From Cylindrotheca closterium (lineage: Eukaryota; Bacillariophyta; Bacillariophyceae; Bacillariales; Bacillariaceae): a stretch of 11,954 nt of DNA. Made by a program: the position numbers and the translations under genes. Where the stretch lies: positions 1-11,954 of the forward strand of contig CAKOGP040001991.1 of assembly GCA_933822405.4 (NCBI GenBank), written 5' to 3'. Shown here one piece after another: positions 1-7,222 of this stretch (within the stretch, counting starts at the first letter, position 1; the number at the start of each line of letters is the position of its first letter). The notes under the pieces were generated by a model. That model did not search any database. It was not told where the DNA came from and saw only the letters and a list, made by a program, of their open reading frames with translations.

Positions 1-505
1 CACTCAGCAAACCTTGTTGTGCCGATTTCCAATCACTGATGTAGGTGGCCGGTGCTGCGAATGGAAAGTCAGGTTTTGCAGTTGCTGGGTGGAGAATTGA
101 CCTCAAAGTGCGATCAACTCTCTTGGCGTGAATCCTCCGAGTGAAACAATGTGGACTAGTCACTCCGGGGGACCGTTTGTCGTACTTTGCTCGGCCCGTG
201 TACGGAATAGAAACCCAGTCCATCTTGATACCGATCGGAACTTCAAATTCAAATAGTCGCATCAGTTCCTTTGCATAAGCTGAGAAGTTGACTTCTGCAG
301 GAATAAACGAGCATGATCCTATCTTCACAATTTCTCCATACTGCAAGGGAGAAGGGTAGCACCCAGCGCCTCTCCCCAATTGACGTAAGCCGGTATGAAG
401 ATAGTCTTGGACGGCCTCGACCGAGGCCTCAGCCGAGAAGCCGACGCGAATGCGTGTGCTAGTTTCTTCTCGCCCGGCTTGCTGTTGGCTGCCGCGTAGG
501 GACAG
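1..505 (-). pseudogene. C-terminal continuation of the unknown protein, in the -1 frame; runs off the left edge
   Basis: The -1 frame relative to the 628-codon ORF is open from just after a TAA at 506-508 to position 1, about 168 codons, and looks more protein-like than the overlapping tail of the ORF above. It reads TRIRVGFSAEASVEAVQDYL, then GRGAGCYPSPLQYGEIVKIG, then CSFIPAEVNFSAYAKELM, and later PHCFTRRIHAKRVDRTL. By contrast the 0-frame tail is an Arg/Ser/Pro-rich run typical of out-of-frame translation. The frame change must therefore fall between about 440 and 505. A sequencing or assembly indel, a true inactivating indel or a short recoding event would all fit. I see no canonical X-XXY-YYZ slippery heptamer. 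The frame has no stop before base 1, so the C-terminus lies outside the window. Confidence 0.55.
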
Positions 506-2211
506 TTACCATATTCCATATCACAGTAAGTCGACAGAGCGCGATAAGTCGAAATGCGATTACGTAATTCTACTGAGTTTCGAATCCAGAGATTCAATTG
601 CTTATATGTGGTATCAGAGATCGGAAGAAGCTTCAATTCATTAGGGGAATTGTTGATGGCTTCCTCCATGGACGTTAGAACTGTTGACAAGAGCGCCTCC
701 GCCACAGTTCCTGAATCCGACCCTTGATAGTCCACGGAGAAAGTTGTCTCAAAGATGTGACACTTGCCTGGTATCCCTTCCATGTTCACCTGAATGAGGT
801 TCGAGATCCGTTCGGCCAGTGTTGGGGGGCGTTGAACGCGAGAAGGAGTTGATTCCGAGGGCTCCATAAAGGTCCCTGTACCTGCTGAGTCTTGTTTTGC
901 CTTAAGTTTAGAAGAAGTCAACGGTAGAGTGTTGTCGTCCATGGCCTCATCATGTGGGTTCGCCCCAGCGGTAGTGACCCGTTCGTCATCCTCGTCTTCC
1001 TCCATTGCGTCGTCCACAATGTTCTCCCTGTCGTCAGTGTCGTCATCTTCAGTGTCTTCAGCCGACAACTCAGGCGCCTTGGGGGCATTCTTTTTCACCG
1101 CCACCACTTCAACCTCGTCAAAGTCCTGAATTCCACTACCTTCAAACGAATCATCATCACTTTGTAGAGGTGCAAAGCGATTTGGATTTTGCACCTGGTC
1201 CCCTTCGGAGCTGGTGGATTCGCGTTGAACATCCGTGCCCGGTTCATCAATAGAATACATCGGATCGTATATTTTTTGGATACAAGGAGGATCCGGTTCC
1301 TTCACTGATTCTCGATTTGGAGCATTGTTAATAGACTTCCCACTTCTTGTTTGTTTGATTGCGTCAACAATTGCGGATGGCGGGTCATCGTAATACTCCA
1401 CCAGAAACTCATTAATCCAAGGATAATCAAACAACTTGGAGCAAATTAACCAAAAGCCCACCAAGGGATGCTCCAAGCGGAGCCGTGGATTGGACATTTC
1501 GCCGGAGAAGAATTGGTTGTCGTCCGGTTTGCCCTCAAACTCATCAATACCGAAAAAGGAAAATGGATTTTGTAAAGAAATCTGCATGGCCAAAATGCGT
1601 AAAGACCAGATTTCTTCAGACGGATTCACTTCCATCGTTTCAGTATCAAATGCCGCAATTAGGTACTGTGTCAATTGACTATTATCTGAATTCATCGATG
1701 TGAAAATGCGAGAGAAACGGTCTTCACAAGTTGTTGTCCCGGTATTGTCGTTAAACGGATCGTCATACCGGAGGCAGGGTTGGTTCCAAGCAGCAGGAAA
1801 ACGTTCTTCCCATGCCATAAAAAGCTCGTTACCCGTATGGATACGGTCATGACGTTCCAATGCTTCGTCGACAGCATCTCCTGAATATAAATTCTTCATC
1901 CACCACTCTGACAGGTTTGGAACAATGCTGTCGTAATGTCCACTCCTGCGAGCTTCTCGTTCGGCGATTCGTTTCGACTCAATCTCATCAGCCATGCGTT
2001 GCGCTTCATTGTCGTCCATAACACGCTTCTCGTCAGTTTGGGTTTCAGATACCATCTTGGAATCGATGGGATCCCTGTCTTTAGGCTGTTGTAGGTCAAT
2101 TTCCACTCGTTTCTTGACGGACTTTTTAGCCACAGGGGTTGTTTTCATCTTAGACACGCCCGACTTTTTTGTCATCGCCGAGGATGCCTTCGCGTTGATA
2201 GATTTGCCCAT
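325..2211 (-). CDS. Unknown Lys-rich/acidic protein, main open segment
   Basis: I do not recognise this 628-codon frame as a named family. The ATG at 2211 is the first in the frame and lies just inside the end of a repeated upstream segment. Residues 1-36 are rich in Lys, Ser and Thr with a KKSVKKR cluster, which could be a nuclear-localisation or nucleic-acid-binding tail. Residues ~95-310 look globular, with many Trp, Phe and Tyr (for example EEIWSLRILAMQISLQNPF). A low-complexity stretch with NRFAPLQSDDD is followed at ~380-430 by a dense Asp/Glu run, and a second ordered part follows. The frame ends at TGA 325-327, but the real reading probably leaves this frame earlier (see the 1-505 entry). 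A Lys-rich tail, acidic linker and NRF..L..DDD motif occur in some diatom retroelement first ORFs as I recall them, so transposon origin is possible but unproven. A single-copy host gene is the alternative. Confidence 0.6.
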   Translation of the reverse strand: MGKSINAKASSAMTKKSGVSKMKTTPVAKKSVKKRVEIDLQQPKDRDPIDSKMVSETQTDEKRVMDDNEAQRMADEIESKRIAEREARRSGHYDSIVPNLSEWWMKNLYSGDAVDEALERHDRIHTGNELFMAWEERFPAAWNQPCLRYDDPFNDNTGTTTCEDRFSRIFTSMNSDNSQLTQYLIAAFDTETMEVNPSEEIWSLRILAMQISLQNPFSFFGIDEFEGKPDDNQFFSGEMSNPRLRLEHPLVGFWLICSKLFDYPWINEFLVEYYDDPPSAIVDAIKQTRSGKSINNAPNRESVKEPDPPCIQKIYDPMYSIDEPGTDVQRESTSSEGDQVQNPNRFAPLQSDDDSFEGSGIQDFDEVEVVAVKKNAPKAPELSAEDTEDDDTDDRENIVDDAMEEDEDDERVTTAGANPHDEAMDDNTLPLTSSKLKAKQDSAGTGTFMEPSESTPSRVQRPPTLAERISNLIQVNMEGIPGKCHIFETTFSVDYQGSDSGTVAEALLSTVLTSMEEAINNSPNELKLLPISDTTYKQLNLWIRNSVELRNRISTYRALSTYCDMEYGNCPYAAANSKPGEKKLAHAFASASRLRPRSRPSKTIFIPAYVNWGEALGATLLPCSMEKL

Positions 2212-2213
2212 GG

Positions 2214-2349
2214 TGCGCCGGTGTTGAATGGTTGGCTTGGTGATATATTCGAAGTTTTCTACGTAAATTCAGTACTAGCGCTACGCAAGGCAGACTGGTT
2301 GGTTCTGCCGGAATGCATGTTGTTTTGTTTCTGAAATAATTTTTTCTAT
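2214..2349 (-). repeat. ~136-bp direct repeat, copy 1; upstream/5' UTR segment of the unknown gene
   Basis: This segment matches 3019-3155 in the same orientation with six substitutions and one 1-bp indel (about 95% identity). It begins TGCGCCGGTG and ends TTTTTTCTAT on the plus strand. On the minus strand it ends three bases before the ATG at 2211, so it would supply the promoter and/or 5' UTR of the 628-codon ORF. A 1-bp indel and several nonsynonymous differences argue that it is not itself protein coding. Confidence 0.75.
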
Positions 2350-3018
2350 ATTCCCAATCTGTTGGAAACATAGATTGTGCTGTGCTTCAAGGATAGCTTT
2401 ACTGTCTTTAGTACTGCGACTTCCTTCTTTGGTACAAATATCAGATTTTAACTTGTTCTTCAATGGTTTCAATTCTCTCTCTCAATGATTGCGTCTTGTT
2501 GCAACTTGATTCTTGTTCTTATTGGCAGAACTGCCACTCCTGCTCCAAGGCCATTCTCTTGGTTTCTTTGGAACTTGAGAAAGGTTCAGCCCAGACATTG
2601 CAGCTTGCGCATACGTTTGTCCAGATCAAGTGACTTTTGCTACTTGAGGCTCTTCAGGCTCAAATACAATCTCTTCTTTTGGCGGCTCTTGTAAGTCCTC
2701 CAGATCAGTAACGAGGCTCCCAATATCATCGGTTCCTCTATCAACATTTTCTTGATGGTGATTCAAATCAGCCACAATAGGTTCTTCCTCTTCATCGCCT
2801 TCATCACCCAAATCTTCATCTGATTCATAGTCATCATCTCCTTGGAATCTGACAGTGAGTTCTGGCATATCATCAACATCATTGTCTGCATCTGCCAAGA
2901 GCTCTTCTCTTTCGGAGTCATCGATATCATCAAATTGTCCACGTAGGTTGAAATCACGTTCATCTTCATCTTCAGGTTCATAGTCCTGATCAAAGACTTC
3001 TTCTAAGTAACCTTGTTC
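2350..3018 (-). pseudogene. Decayed acidic ORF between the two direct repeats
   Basis: On the minus strand, directly after repeat copy 2, an open frame runs from ~3018 to a TGA at 2626-2628. It encodes about 130 residues, nearly half Asp/Glu, including YLEEVFDQDYEPEDEDE and DDIDDSEREELLADADND. Another frame continues with ETKRMALEQEWQFCQ, a TAA at ~2517, then SLRERIETIEEQVK, and a third frame carries KSDICTKEGSRSTKDSK up to repeat copy 1. The later heptad-like Leu/Ile/Glu pattern suggests a coiled coil. No start codon is visible after the repeat, and there are at least three frame breaks, so I call it a pseudogene. Acidic N-termini of this sort occur in some transposases (piggyBac among them) and chromatin proteins, but no catalytic motif is present, so no function is assigned. 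Confidence 0.45.
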
Positions 3019-3155
3019 TGCGCCGGTGTTGAATGGTTGGCTTGGTGATAAATTCGAAAGTTTTCTACGTAAATTCAGTACTAGCACTACACGAGGCAGA
3101 CTGGTTGGTTCTGCCGGAATGCGTGTTGTTTCGTTTCTGAAATAATTTTTTCTAT
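3019..3155 (-). repeat. ~136-bp direct repeat, copy 2
   Basis: This is the second copy of the segment at 2214-2349. Similarity begins at the shared TGCGCCGGTG and ends after TTTTTTCTAT; flanks differ on both sides. On the minus strand it lies immediately upstream of another acidic reading frame, the same relation as copy 1 to the 628-codon ORF. It may mark a repeated 5' end of a multicopy element. Confidence 0.75.
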
Positions 3156-3481
3156 CCACACACACCCATCACTATGCATCACCAACGTCCCGCTCCAGTC
3201 CTTTCACCACAAAGTCTACTACAATGACCACACCCCTACAACCTTGTATACAAAACAAAGCCCCTTTGGTGCTTTCAGCAGGGTCTCGACAACAAAGCGC
3301 CCATGTATCCAAAACAGATCCTTCTCCCTGTCATCAAGCAACTGAACAAGACCGGGCTTTTTGGATTGCGGCCAGTTAAATAGAGTTGCGGAGCAAACCA
3401 AAAAACAAAAGTTGCCAAAGCGGTAGGAGCTGTAACGAGAATGCTACAAATTTGGGTGCAAAAATCCAAAGCCTTGGCAAA
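3156..3481. other. Flank without a recognisable gene
   Basis: This 326-bp stretch begins with a CA-rich run and holds only short open frames in all phases, none protein-like except the last ~50 bp. There a plus frame starting after a TAA at 3433-3435 reads CYKFGCKNPKPWQ and continues, if the copia insertion is removed, into the sequence after position 6966. Confidence 0.4.
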
Positions 3482-3485
3482 CCAG
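3482..3485. repeat. Target-site duplication, left copy (CCAG)
   Basis: CCAG directly precedes the 5' LTR and CCAG directly follows the 3' LTR (6962-6965). If the LTR is taken to start at G3487, the duplication becomes five bases, CCAGC, the usual copia length. Confidence 0.65.
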
Positions 3486-3627
3486 CGTTAATTGGACCAG
3501 AGAGTGTCCGTCATTCGTACGTATATAGTTTAACCTAGAGATTAACACACATCTTGTAAAATCCCCATGTTTGTCATCGTACTCGTTTTTGTCCCAAATC
3601 TCTCGTACCTTGCTACTTAATATAACG
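3486..3627 (+). repeat. 5' LTR of the first copia element
   Basis: This 142-bp sequence aligns without gaps to 6820-6961 with nine mismatches (seven transitions, two transversions), about 94% identity. It starts CGTTA and ends TAACG, a perfect 5-bp inverted pair, where TGTTA...TAACA would be canonical. It contains a TATATAG box. Boundaries are uncertain by 1-2 bases because the outer C may belong to the target duplication. Confidence 0.85.
3522..3528 (+). promoter_or_regulatory. TATA-like box in the 5' LTR
   Basis: TATATAG lies 36 bp into the LTR and is unchanged in the 3' LTR at 6856-6862, in a conserved GTACGTATATAGTTTAACC context. LTR promoters of copia elements commonly use such a box; function here is inferred. 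Confidence 0.4.
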
Positions 3628-3645
3628 GTTTATCAGACCCAAGCA
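3627..3645 (+). other. Primer-binding-like site
   Basis: GGTTTATCAGACCCAAGCAAT starts at the LTR end. Nearly the same motif occurs at 8187-8205 ahead of the second copia element. It resembles the TGG-TATCAGA-type site complementary to the 3' end of initiator-Met tRNA used by many copia elements, with extra T residues; the matching tRNA cannot be identified from this window. Confidence 0.5.
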
Positions 3646-4060
3646 ATCCACAATGGATAGAGGAGCCTGGGAAGGCTTTCAAATAATATCTGTTTGAGGA
3701 AATCGCCTCATTCAGCCATGGTTAGGATCACCATTGTCGTATTGATCTTGTGATTTTTTCATGCCACAATTTCGGCGTTTGGATGCGCACCGAAGGCTAA
3801 TCACGTCGCAGCGTTAACTAAATTGTTTGCTAGCGAAGGCTAAACGGCAGACGTGCCATGCGTGCAACCATCTGTGCCACGTTTATATACAGCTCTCAAT
3901 ATGAGATGCTTCGACATTTAGGGCTAAATTATTTGAAGTTACCAGATATCACCAACGTTCGCCTTCTGGTGATTCTCTCCAGTGATTTCTGACTTCAAGT
4001 CCGACACTCTTTTGACCTGAAACAAACAACACATCAAAAACAACAAAATCGTCAATCACA
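3646..4060 (+). other. Untranslated leader of the first copia element
   Basis: About 415 bp between the primer site and the gag ATG hold no convincing frame. Two exact copies of CGAAGGCTAA occur at 3791-3800 and 3834-3843. A TATATAC lies near 3892. The last 60 bp before the ATG are A-rich (ACAACACATCAAAAACAACA), typical of an unstructured 5' UTR. Confidence 0.4.
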
Positions 4061-4700
4061 ATGGCTGCTGTTATCCAATTTTGTAACTGGTGCGAAACCA
4101 ATCTCCTTATTTGACCTGCCCTTGTGCAACACATGACTGACGTTGAAGGTCTTGACTCTGTTGACTCCTTCGCCAACAGAACAACTTCTCAAGTTTGTGA
4201 AGACATCAAATCTATGCAAAGAGCTCCAGATCCCAACAATGCAAATGCAACTATCGGAGTCACCGCTCGCGAATCGATGACAATTCATTGTATCTCCAAA
4301 TATGGGAAGCTCCTCATTTTGGTCCAAAGAACCCACACTCCAGCTCTTGGAACCATCCCAAACCTTCTTTTTATTGGTCAATTCTATGATGAAAATCCGG
4401 ATCTCATGGAAGGGGACTCCTACCCACTTCCTCCTCATCCTCCAAAGTTCAACAATCGCGATGGCCGAATCATGATGGAAAACATTGAGAGTTGGGCTCG
4501 TACTGCCTATGGATATCGTGGAATTTGCCTTGATTACGTTTTCCGTGAGAATTCTGAACTTCCAGTTGCTGGTGACCCTGGATTCCTTTGAGCCAACGCC
4601 GGCTCTCGCTCCATCAAAGAAGAACTTGTCTGACGTGCTGCCCATACTGGTGCTGTGTTCCGTCGCAACAACCAGAAAAGTGGAAAGCTTCTATGCAAAT
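4061..4700 (+). pseudogene. gag: Truncated Gag of the first copia element with in-frame stops
   Basis: ATG 4061 opens MAAVIQFCNWCETNLLI, then TGA 4112-4114; the same frame continues ALVQHMTDVEGLDSVDSFAN and IMMENIESWARTAYGYRGI to TGA 4589-4591. It reads on through a second TGA (4631) with a block RAAHTGAVFRRNNQ that resembles copia Gag repeats of diatoms. Role in an intact element: capsid protein that packages the RNA. The frame stops aligning with Gag near 4690, where Pol sequence begins in another frame, so the rest of Gag with any zinc knuckle is lost. The family call rests on general similarity and position between leader and RT, not on a search. Confidence 0.6.
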
Positions 4701-5792
4701 CAGATTATTGAAGGGATAATGATGAATGTCGATGATGAAGGTAACACGATGTACCGGATTCGCAAATTTATTGATCATCAATGTGATGGACGAGCAGTTA
4801 AAGGGGACGACGGATGGTATACTACCTCCAACGGTCTCAAGCGTCCACGAAAGACAACTAAAGGATGGAAATTGTTAGCTGAAATGAAAGGTGGAGAAAC
4901 CAAATGGCTTGATCTATCAGTAGCAAAAGAAGCGTATCCTATTGAGGTTGCTGAATATGCTGTTGCAAACAAGCTTGTGTCAGAGCCTGCCTTTGCGTGG
5001 TGGGTTCCCTACACTCTGAGAAAGCGTGATCAAGTTTTGAAAGCTGTTAAGCGCCGTGCTGTGAAAAGGCAGAAACCAGAAATTTTTGGTATTGAAGTGC
5101 CTGGTCCTGGGCCAAAAGGTGTCGCACGTGCGTATGAACTTGATGCTGAGAATGGTACCTCGCATTGGAATGATGCTTTGATCAAAGAGGTCAAGACAAT
5201 TCTGCCAGCTTTGCAGATTCTGGAAGAAGATGAAGATGTTCCCGTTGGATATCAGCTCATTGAGCTTATGACTGTCTTTGATGTCAAGATGGATCTCACA
5301 CGGAAGGCACGCATATGTGCTATTGGGGACCAGACTGACCCTCCAATGTCTGTCACCTATGCAAGTGTTGTGACAAGGGAAAGTATTCGACTTGCTTTTG
5401 TTATTGCTGCTTTGAATGGTTTGAATGTTTTGAGTGCTGACGTCTCGGGTGCATATCTGAATGCCAAATGTGCCAAGAAAGTGTATTGTATTTTAGGGAA
5501 GGAGTTTGGAGAGTATGCCGGGAAGAAAGCTATCCTGGTTAAGGCCTTTTACAGACTCAAAAGTTTGGGATTCGCATGGAGAATTCTCTGTGCAGACGTT
5601 TCGAAGGAACAATTGGAGTTCCAACCATGTCGCGGAGATATGGATGTTTGGCGTCGTTCTTGTCAACGCAAAGATGGTTCAAAGTGTTATGAGTATATTT
5701 TAGTCTATACTGATGATGTCATTGCAATTTCGGAGAATCCAAAAGCTATTATGGACAAGTTGTCAAGAAGCGAATTGCGCCGATGCAACTGA
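4690..5792 (+). pseudogene. pol: Copia reverse transcriptase (RVT_2), missing its C-terminal part
   Basis: The open frame is 4485-5792, but its first ~68 codons are out-of-frame gag; recognisable Pol starts near 4690 with YANQIIEGIMMNVDDEGN. The RT-proximal blocks follow: EVAEYAVANKLVSEPAFAWW, FGIEVPGP, NGTSHWNDALIKEVK. In the RT palm the first catalytic Asp is in LSADVSGAYL (codon 5439-5441) and the active-site pair is YTDDV (Asp codons 5712-5717). Other family blocks are TDPPMSVTYASVVTRESIRLA, one residue per block shortened, and KAFYRLKSLGFAWR, where most relatives have Y-G-LKS. After AIMDKL the frame leaves homology and ends at 5792. About 60-80 residues normally linking RT to the PTGY block appear deleted. 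It lacks upstream protease and integrase. Its own start codon is absent, so it would depend on Gag read-through. Confidence 0.8.
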
Positions 5793-6673
5793 CTTTGAAG
5801 AAAAAGGTTTATTCAACTTTACCCACTGGATACAAGCCGGAACTTGATTCTACTCCTTTTGTCAATGATGATACTGCCATACTTTACATGCAGCTCATTG
5901 GTATTCTGCGCTGGCTTGTGGAACTTGGTCGTATCGATGTTGCCGCCAAAGTGTCTATGCTCTCATCTTACAATGCAATGCCTCGTGAAGGTCACTTTCA
6001 TGCTGCCTTACATATTTTTGCCTATTTACAGAAGCATCCTGATCGTATACTTGTGATGGATTGTGGTTATGCTGATCATCTGAGACCATTAAAGAAAGCT
6101 GATTACTCACAGTTCTATGAATTCACTAAGGATGAACTCCCAAGTGACATGCCTACACCTCTTGGCAAAGCGGTAGAGTTTACTATGTTTGTTGATGCAT
6201 CTCATGCTGCTAACGTTGTTACTCGTCAATCAAGAACAGGAGTATTGATCTTTGTTAACAAAGCTCCTATTATCTGGTATTTGAAAACTCAGAACAGTGT
6301 CGAGACAAGCAGTTTTGGTTCTGAGTTTTCTGCTCTAAAGACAGGTGTTGAATTACTTGAGGGACTACAATTCAAGCTCAGAATGATGGGCATCCCAATC
6401 CAAGGTTATTGTCATACTTGTGTTGACAACATGTCCGTTGTCAAGAACTCAAGTGTTCCTGAATCTCAATTGAAAAAGAAATCGAATGCTGTCGCATATC
6501 ACTACGTTCGCTCTAGATGCGCAATTGATATCCTACAAATTGAATGGATCAATTCCGCTGAGAACTTGGCCGATGTTTTAACCAAGATCCAACCTGGACC
6601 TGTTCGTGACCGTCTTATTGAACACATCATGTGGAAAGCAAAGCAAAATGGAAAACTTGCTCTTTTGATTTAA
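5783..6673 (+). pseudogene. pol: Copia RT connection and RNase H domain
   Basis: This frame, offset from the RT frame, encodes 296 residues and ends at TAA 6671-6673. It begins with KKKVYSTLPTGYKPELD and LIGILRWLVELGRIDVAAKV, the connection block of copia Pol. The RNase H follows with all four acidic positions visible: Asp in MFVDASHAAN (6194), Glu in SSFGSEFSAL (6323), Asp in CVDNMSVV (6425) and Asp in NLADVLTK (6572). It would remove the RNA strand after minus-strand synthesis. The ATG at 5783 is only the first Met in the open frame; in the ancestor this was continuous with RT. The domain itself has no stop, so only the joint with RT is broken. Confidence 0.85.
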
Positions 6674-6819
6674 TTTTTGGAAACGTCTTCATCCGTCGCC
6701 GGATATTGTCAGTCTTGGACAGTATTGGATGATACGTCCTCCCAAGAGGGGGTACGGTTGATATTAGCCCAATTCGGAGTACAAGGTTCTCTGATACATC
6801 AGTATCACCTTGAGGGGAC
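6674..6819 (+). other. 3' untranslated tail with purine tracts
   Basis: Between the pol stop and the 3' LTR are two purine-rich runs: AAGAGGGGG at 6744-6752 and GAGGGGA at 6812-6818. The second lies one base pair or two before the LTR boundary and is the better polypurine-tract candidate for plus-strand priming. The rest holds nothing recognisable. Confidence 0.5.
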
Positions 6820-6961
6820 CGTTAATTGGACCAGAGAGTGTCTGTCATTTGTACGTATATAGTTTAACCTAGAGATTTGCACACATCTTGTAAAATCCCC
6901 ATGTTTGTCATCGTACTCGTTTTGGTCCCGAATCTCTCGTACCTCGCTACTCAATATAATG
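6820..6961 (+). repeat. 3' LTR of the first copia element
   Basis: This is the partner of 3486-3627, equal in length with no indels. It starts CGTTA and ends TAATG. The last two bases differ from the 5' copy by one transition. Immediately outside is the CCAG duplication. Confidence 0.85.
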
Positions 6962-6965
6962 CCAG
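6962..6965. repeat. Target-site duplication, right copy (CCAG)
   Basis: It matches 3482-3485. The following base is C, so a 5-bp CCAGC duplication is equally compatible. Confidence 0.65.
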
Positions 6966-6966
6966 C

Positions 6967-7117
6967 ACCATCTTCAATGGATTCTACAAACCAGATTTTG
7001 CTGATGTATTGTGCCATCCCACGGGGGATGGTAAAACCCTCTATGTGTATTGACGACGCAAATTTTGAAAGCTCGCATGCGAATGATGATCTGTGGTCTT
7101 GGATTCAACAAATTTAA
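6967..7117 (+). pseudogene. C-terminal remnant of an unknown gene disrupted by the copia element
   Basis: Just after the target duplication a plus frame reads TIFNGFYKPDFADVLCHPTG and on to TGA 7051. A one-base shift carries the reading into DDANFESSHANDDLWSWIQQ, ending at TAA 7115-7117. AATAAA follows at 7134-7139. Joined to the left flank without the element, the frame extends back to 3436. The amino-acid composition is protein-like, but the family is unknown to me and the evidence is only open frame and continuity. Confidence 0.35.
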
Positions 7118-7133
7118 AGTAACTAATACATGT

Positions 7134-7139
7134 AATAAA
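7134..7139 (+). promoter_or_regulatory. Possible polyadenylation signal
   Basis: AATAAA lies 17 bp after the TAA of the plus-strand remnant. Such hexamers are frequent by chance in AT-rich sequence, so this is weak. Confidence 0.25.
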
Positions 7140-7222
7140 TACTTGTTTACTGTAAAGTCAGACCTACAGTAAGATTGCAGTGGTCTTGCCTTTTCTTTCC
7201 AAAACCTTTGAATTTACGAACA

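Larger units (their letters stand above)
3486..6961 (+). mobile_element. Ty1/copia (CoDi-like) LTR retrotransposon, internally deleted
   Basis: The element is bounded by two directly repeated 142-bp LTRs and a matching CCAG duplication outside each. Inside, in order, are a primer-binding-like site, a ~430-bp leader, gag, reverse transcriptase, RNase H and a purine-rich tract. Domain order and the YTDD motif place it in copia. Sequence style (NPVEVAEYAV-like and LPTGYKPELD blocks, GILRW, NLADVLTK) matches diatom CoDi elements as I recall them. Intact members also carry protease and integrase between gag and RT; here gag runs almost directly into RT at ~4690, so both are missing. A second gap removes the C-terminal part of RT near 5770-5795. 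The copy cannot encode its own integration machinery. Nine LTR mismatches show that it is not recent. Confidence 0.88.

Noticed and set aside
325..505. Intron explaining the frame change in the first gene (TTGCAG acceptor-like site near 340)
   Set aside because: The protein-like -1 frame runs through the proposed intron up to ~505, and the space left for an intron is only tens of bases.
440..505. Programmed -1 ribosomal frameshift
   Set aside because: No canonical slippery heptamer and no evident downstream hairpin; an indel is simpler.
929..1253. Ser-rich plus-strand frames
   Set aside because: They are the complement of the Asp/Glu-rich linker; GAN/GAR codons read as Ser on the other strand.
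2214..3155. The two 136-bp repeats as LTRs of a miniature element
   Set aside because: The outer ends are not TG...CA, no primer-binding or purine tract sits inside, and no flanking duplication was found.
3219..3469. Two overlapping minus-strand frames of 60-64 codons
   Set aside because: Short, compositionally odd, without motifs; expected by chance.
4052..4645. 197-codon minus-strand open frame
   Set aside because: It lies antisense to gag, which has recognisable Gag blocks; no domain or start context supports it.
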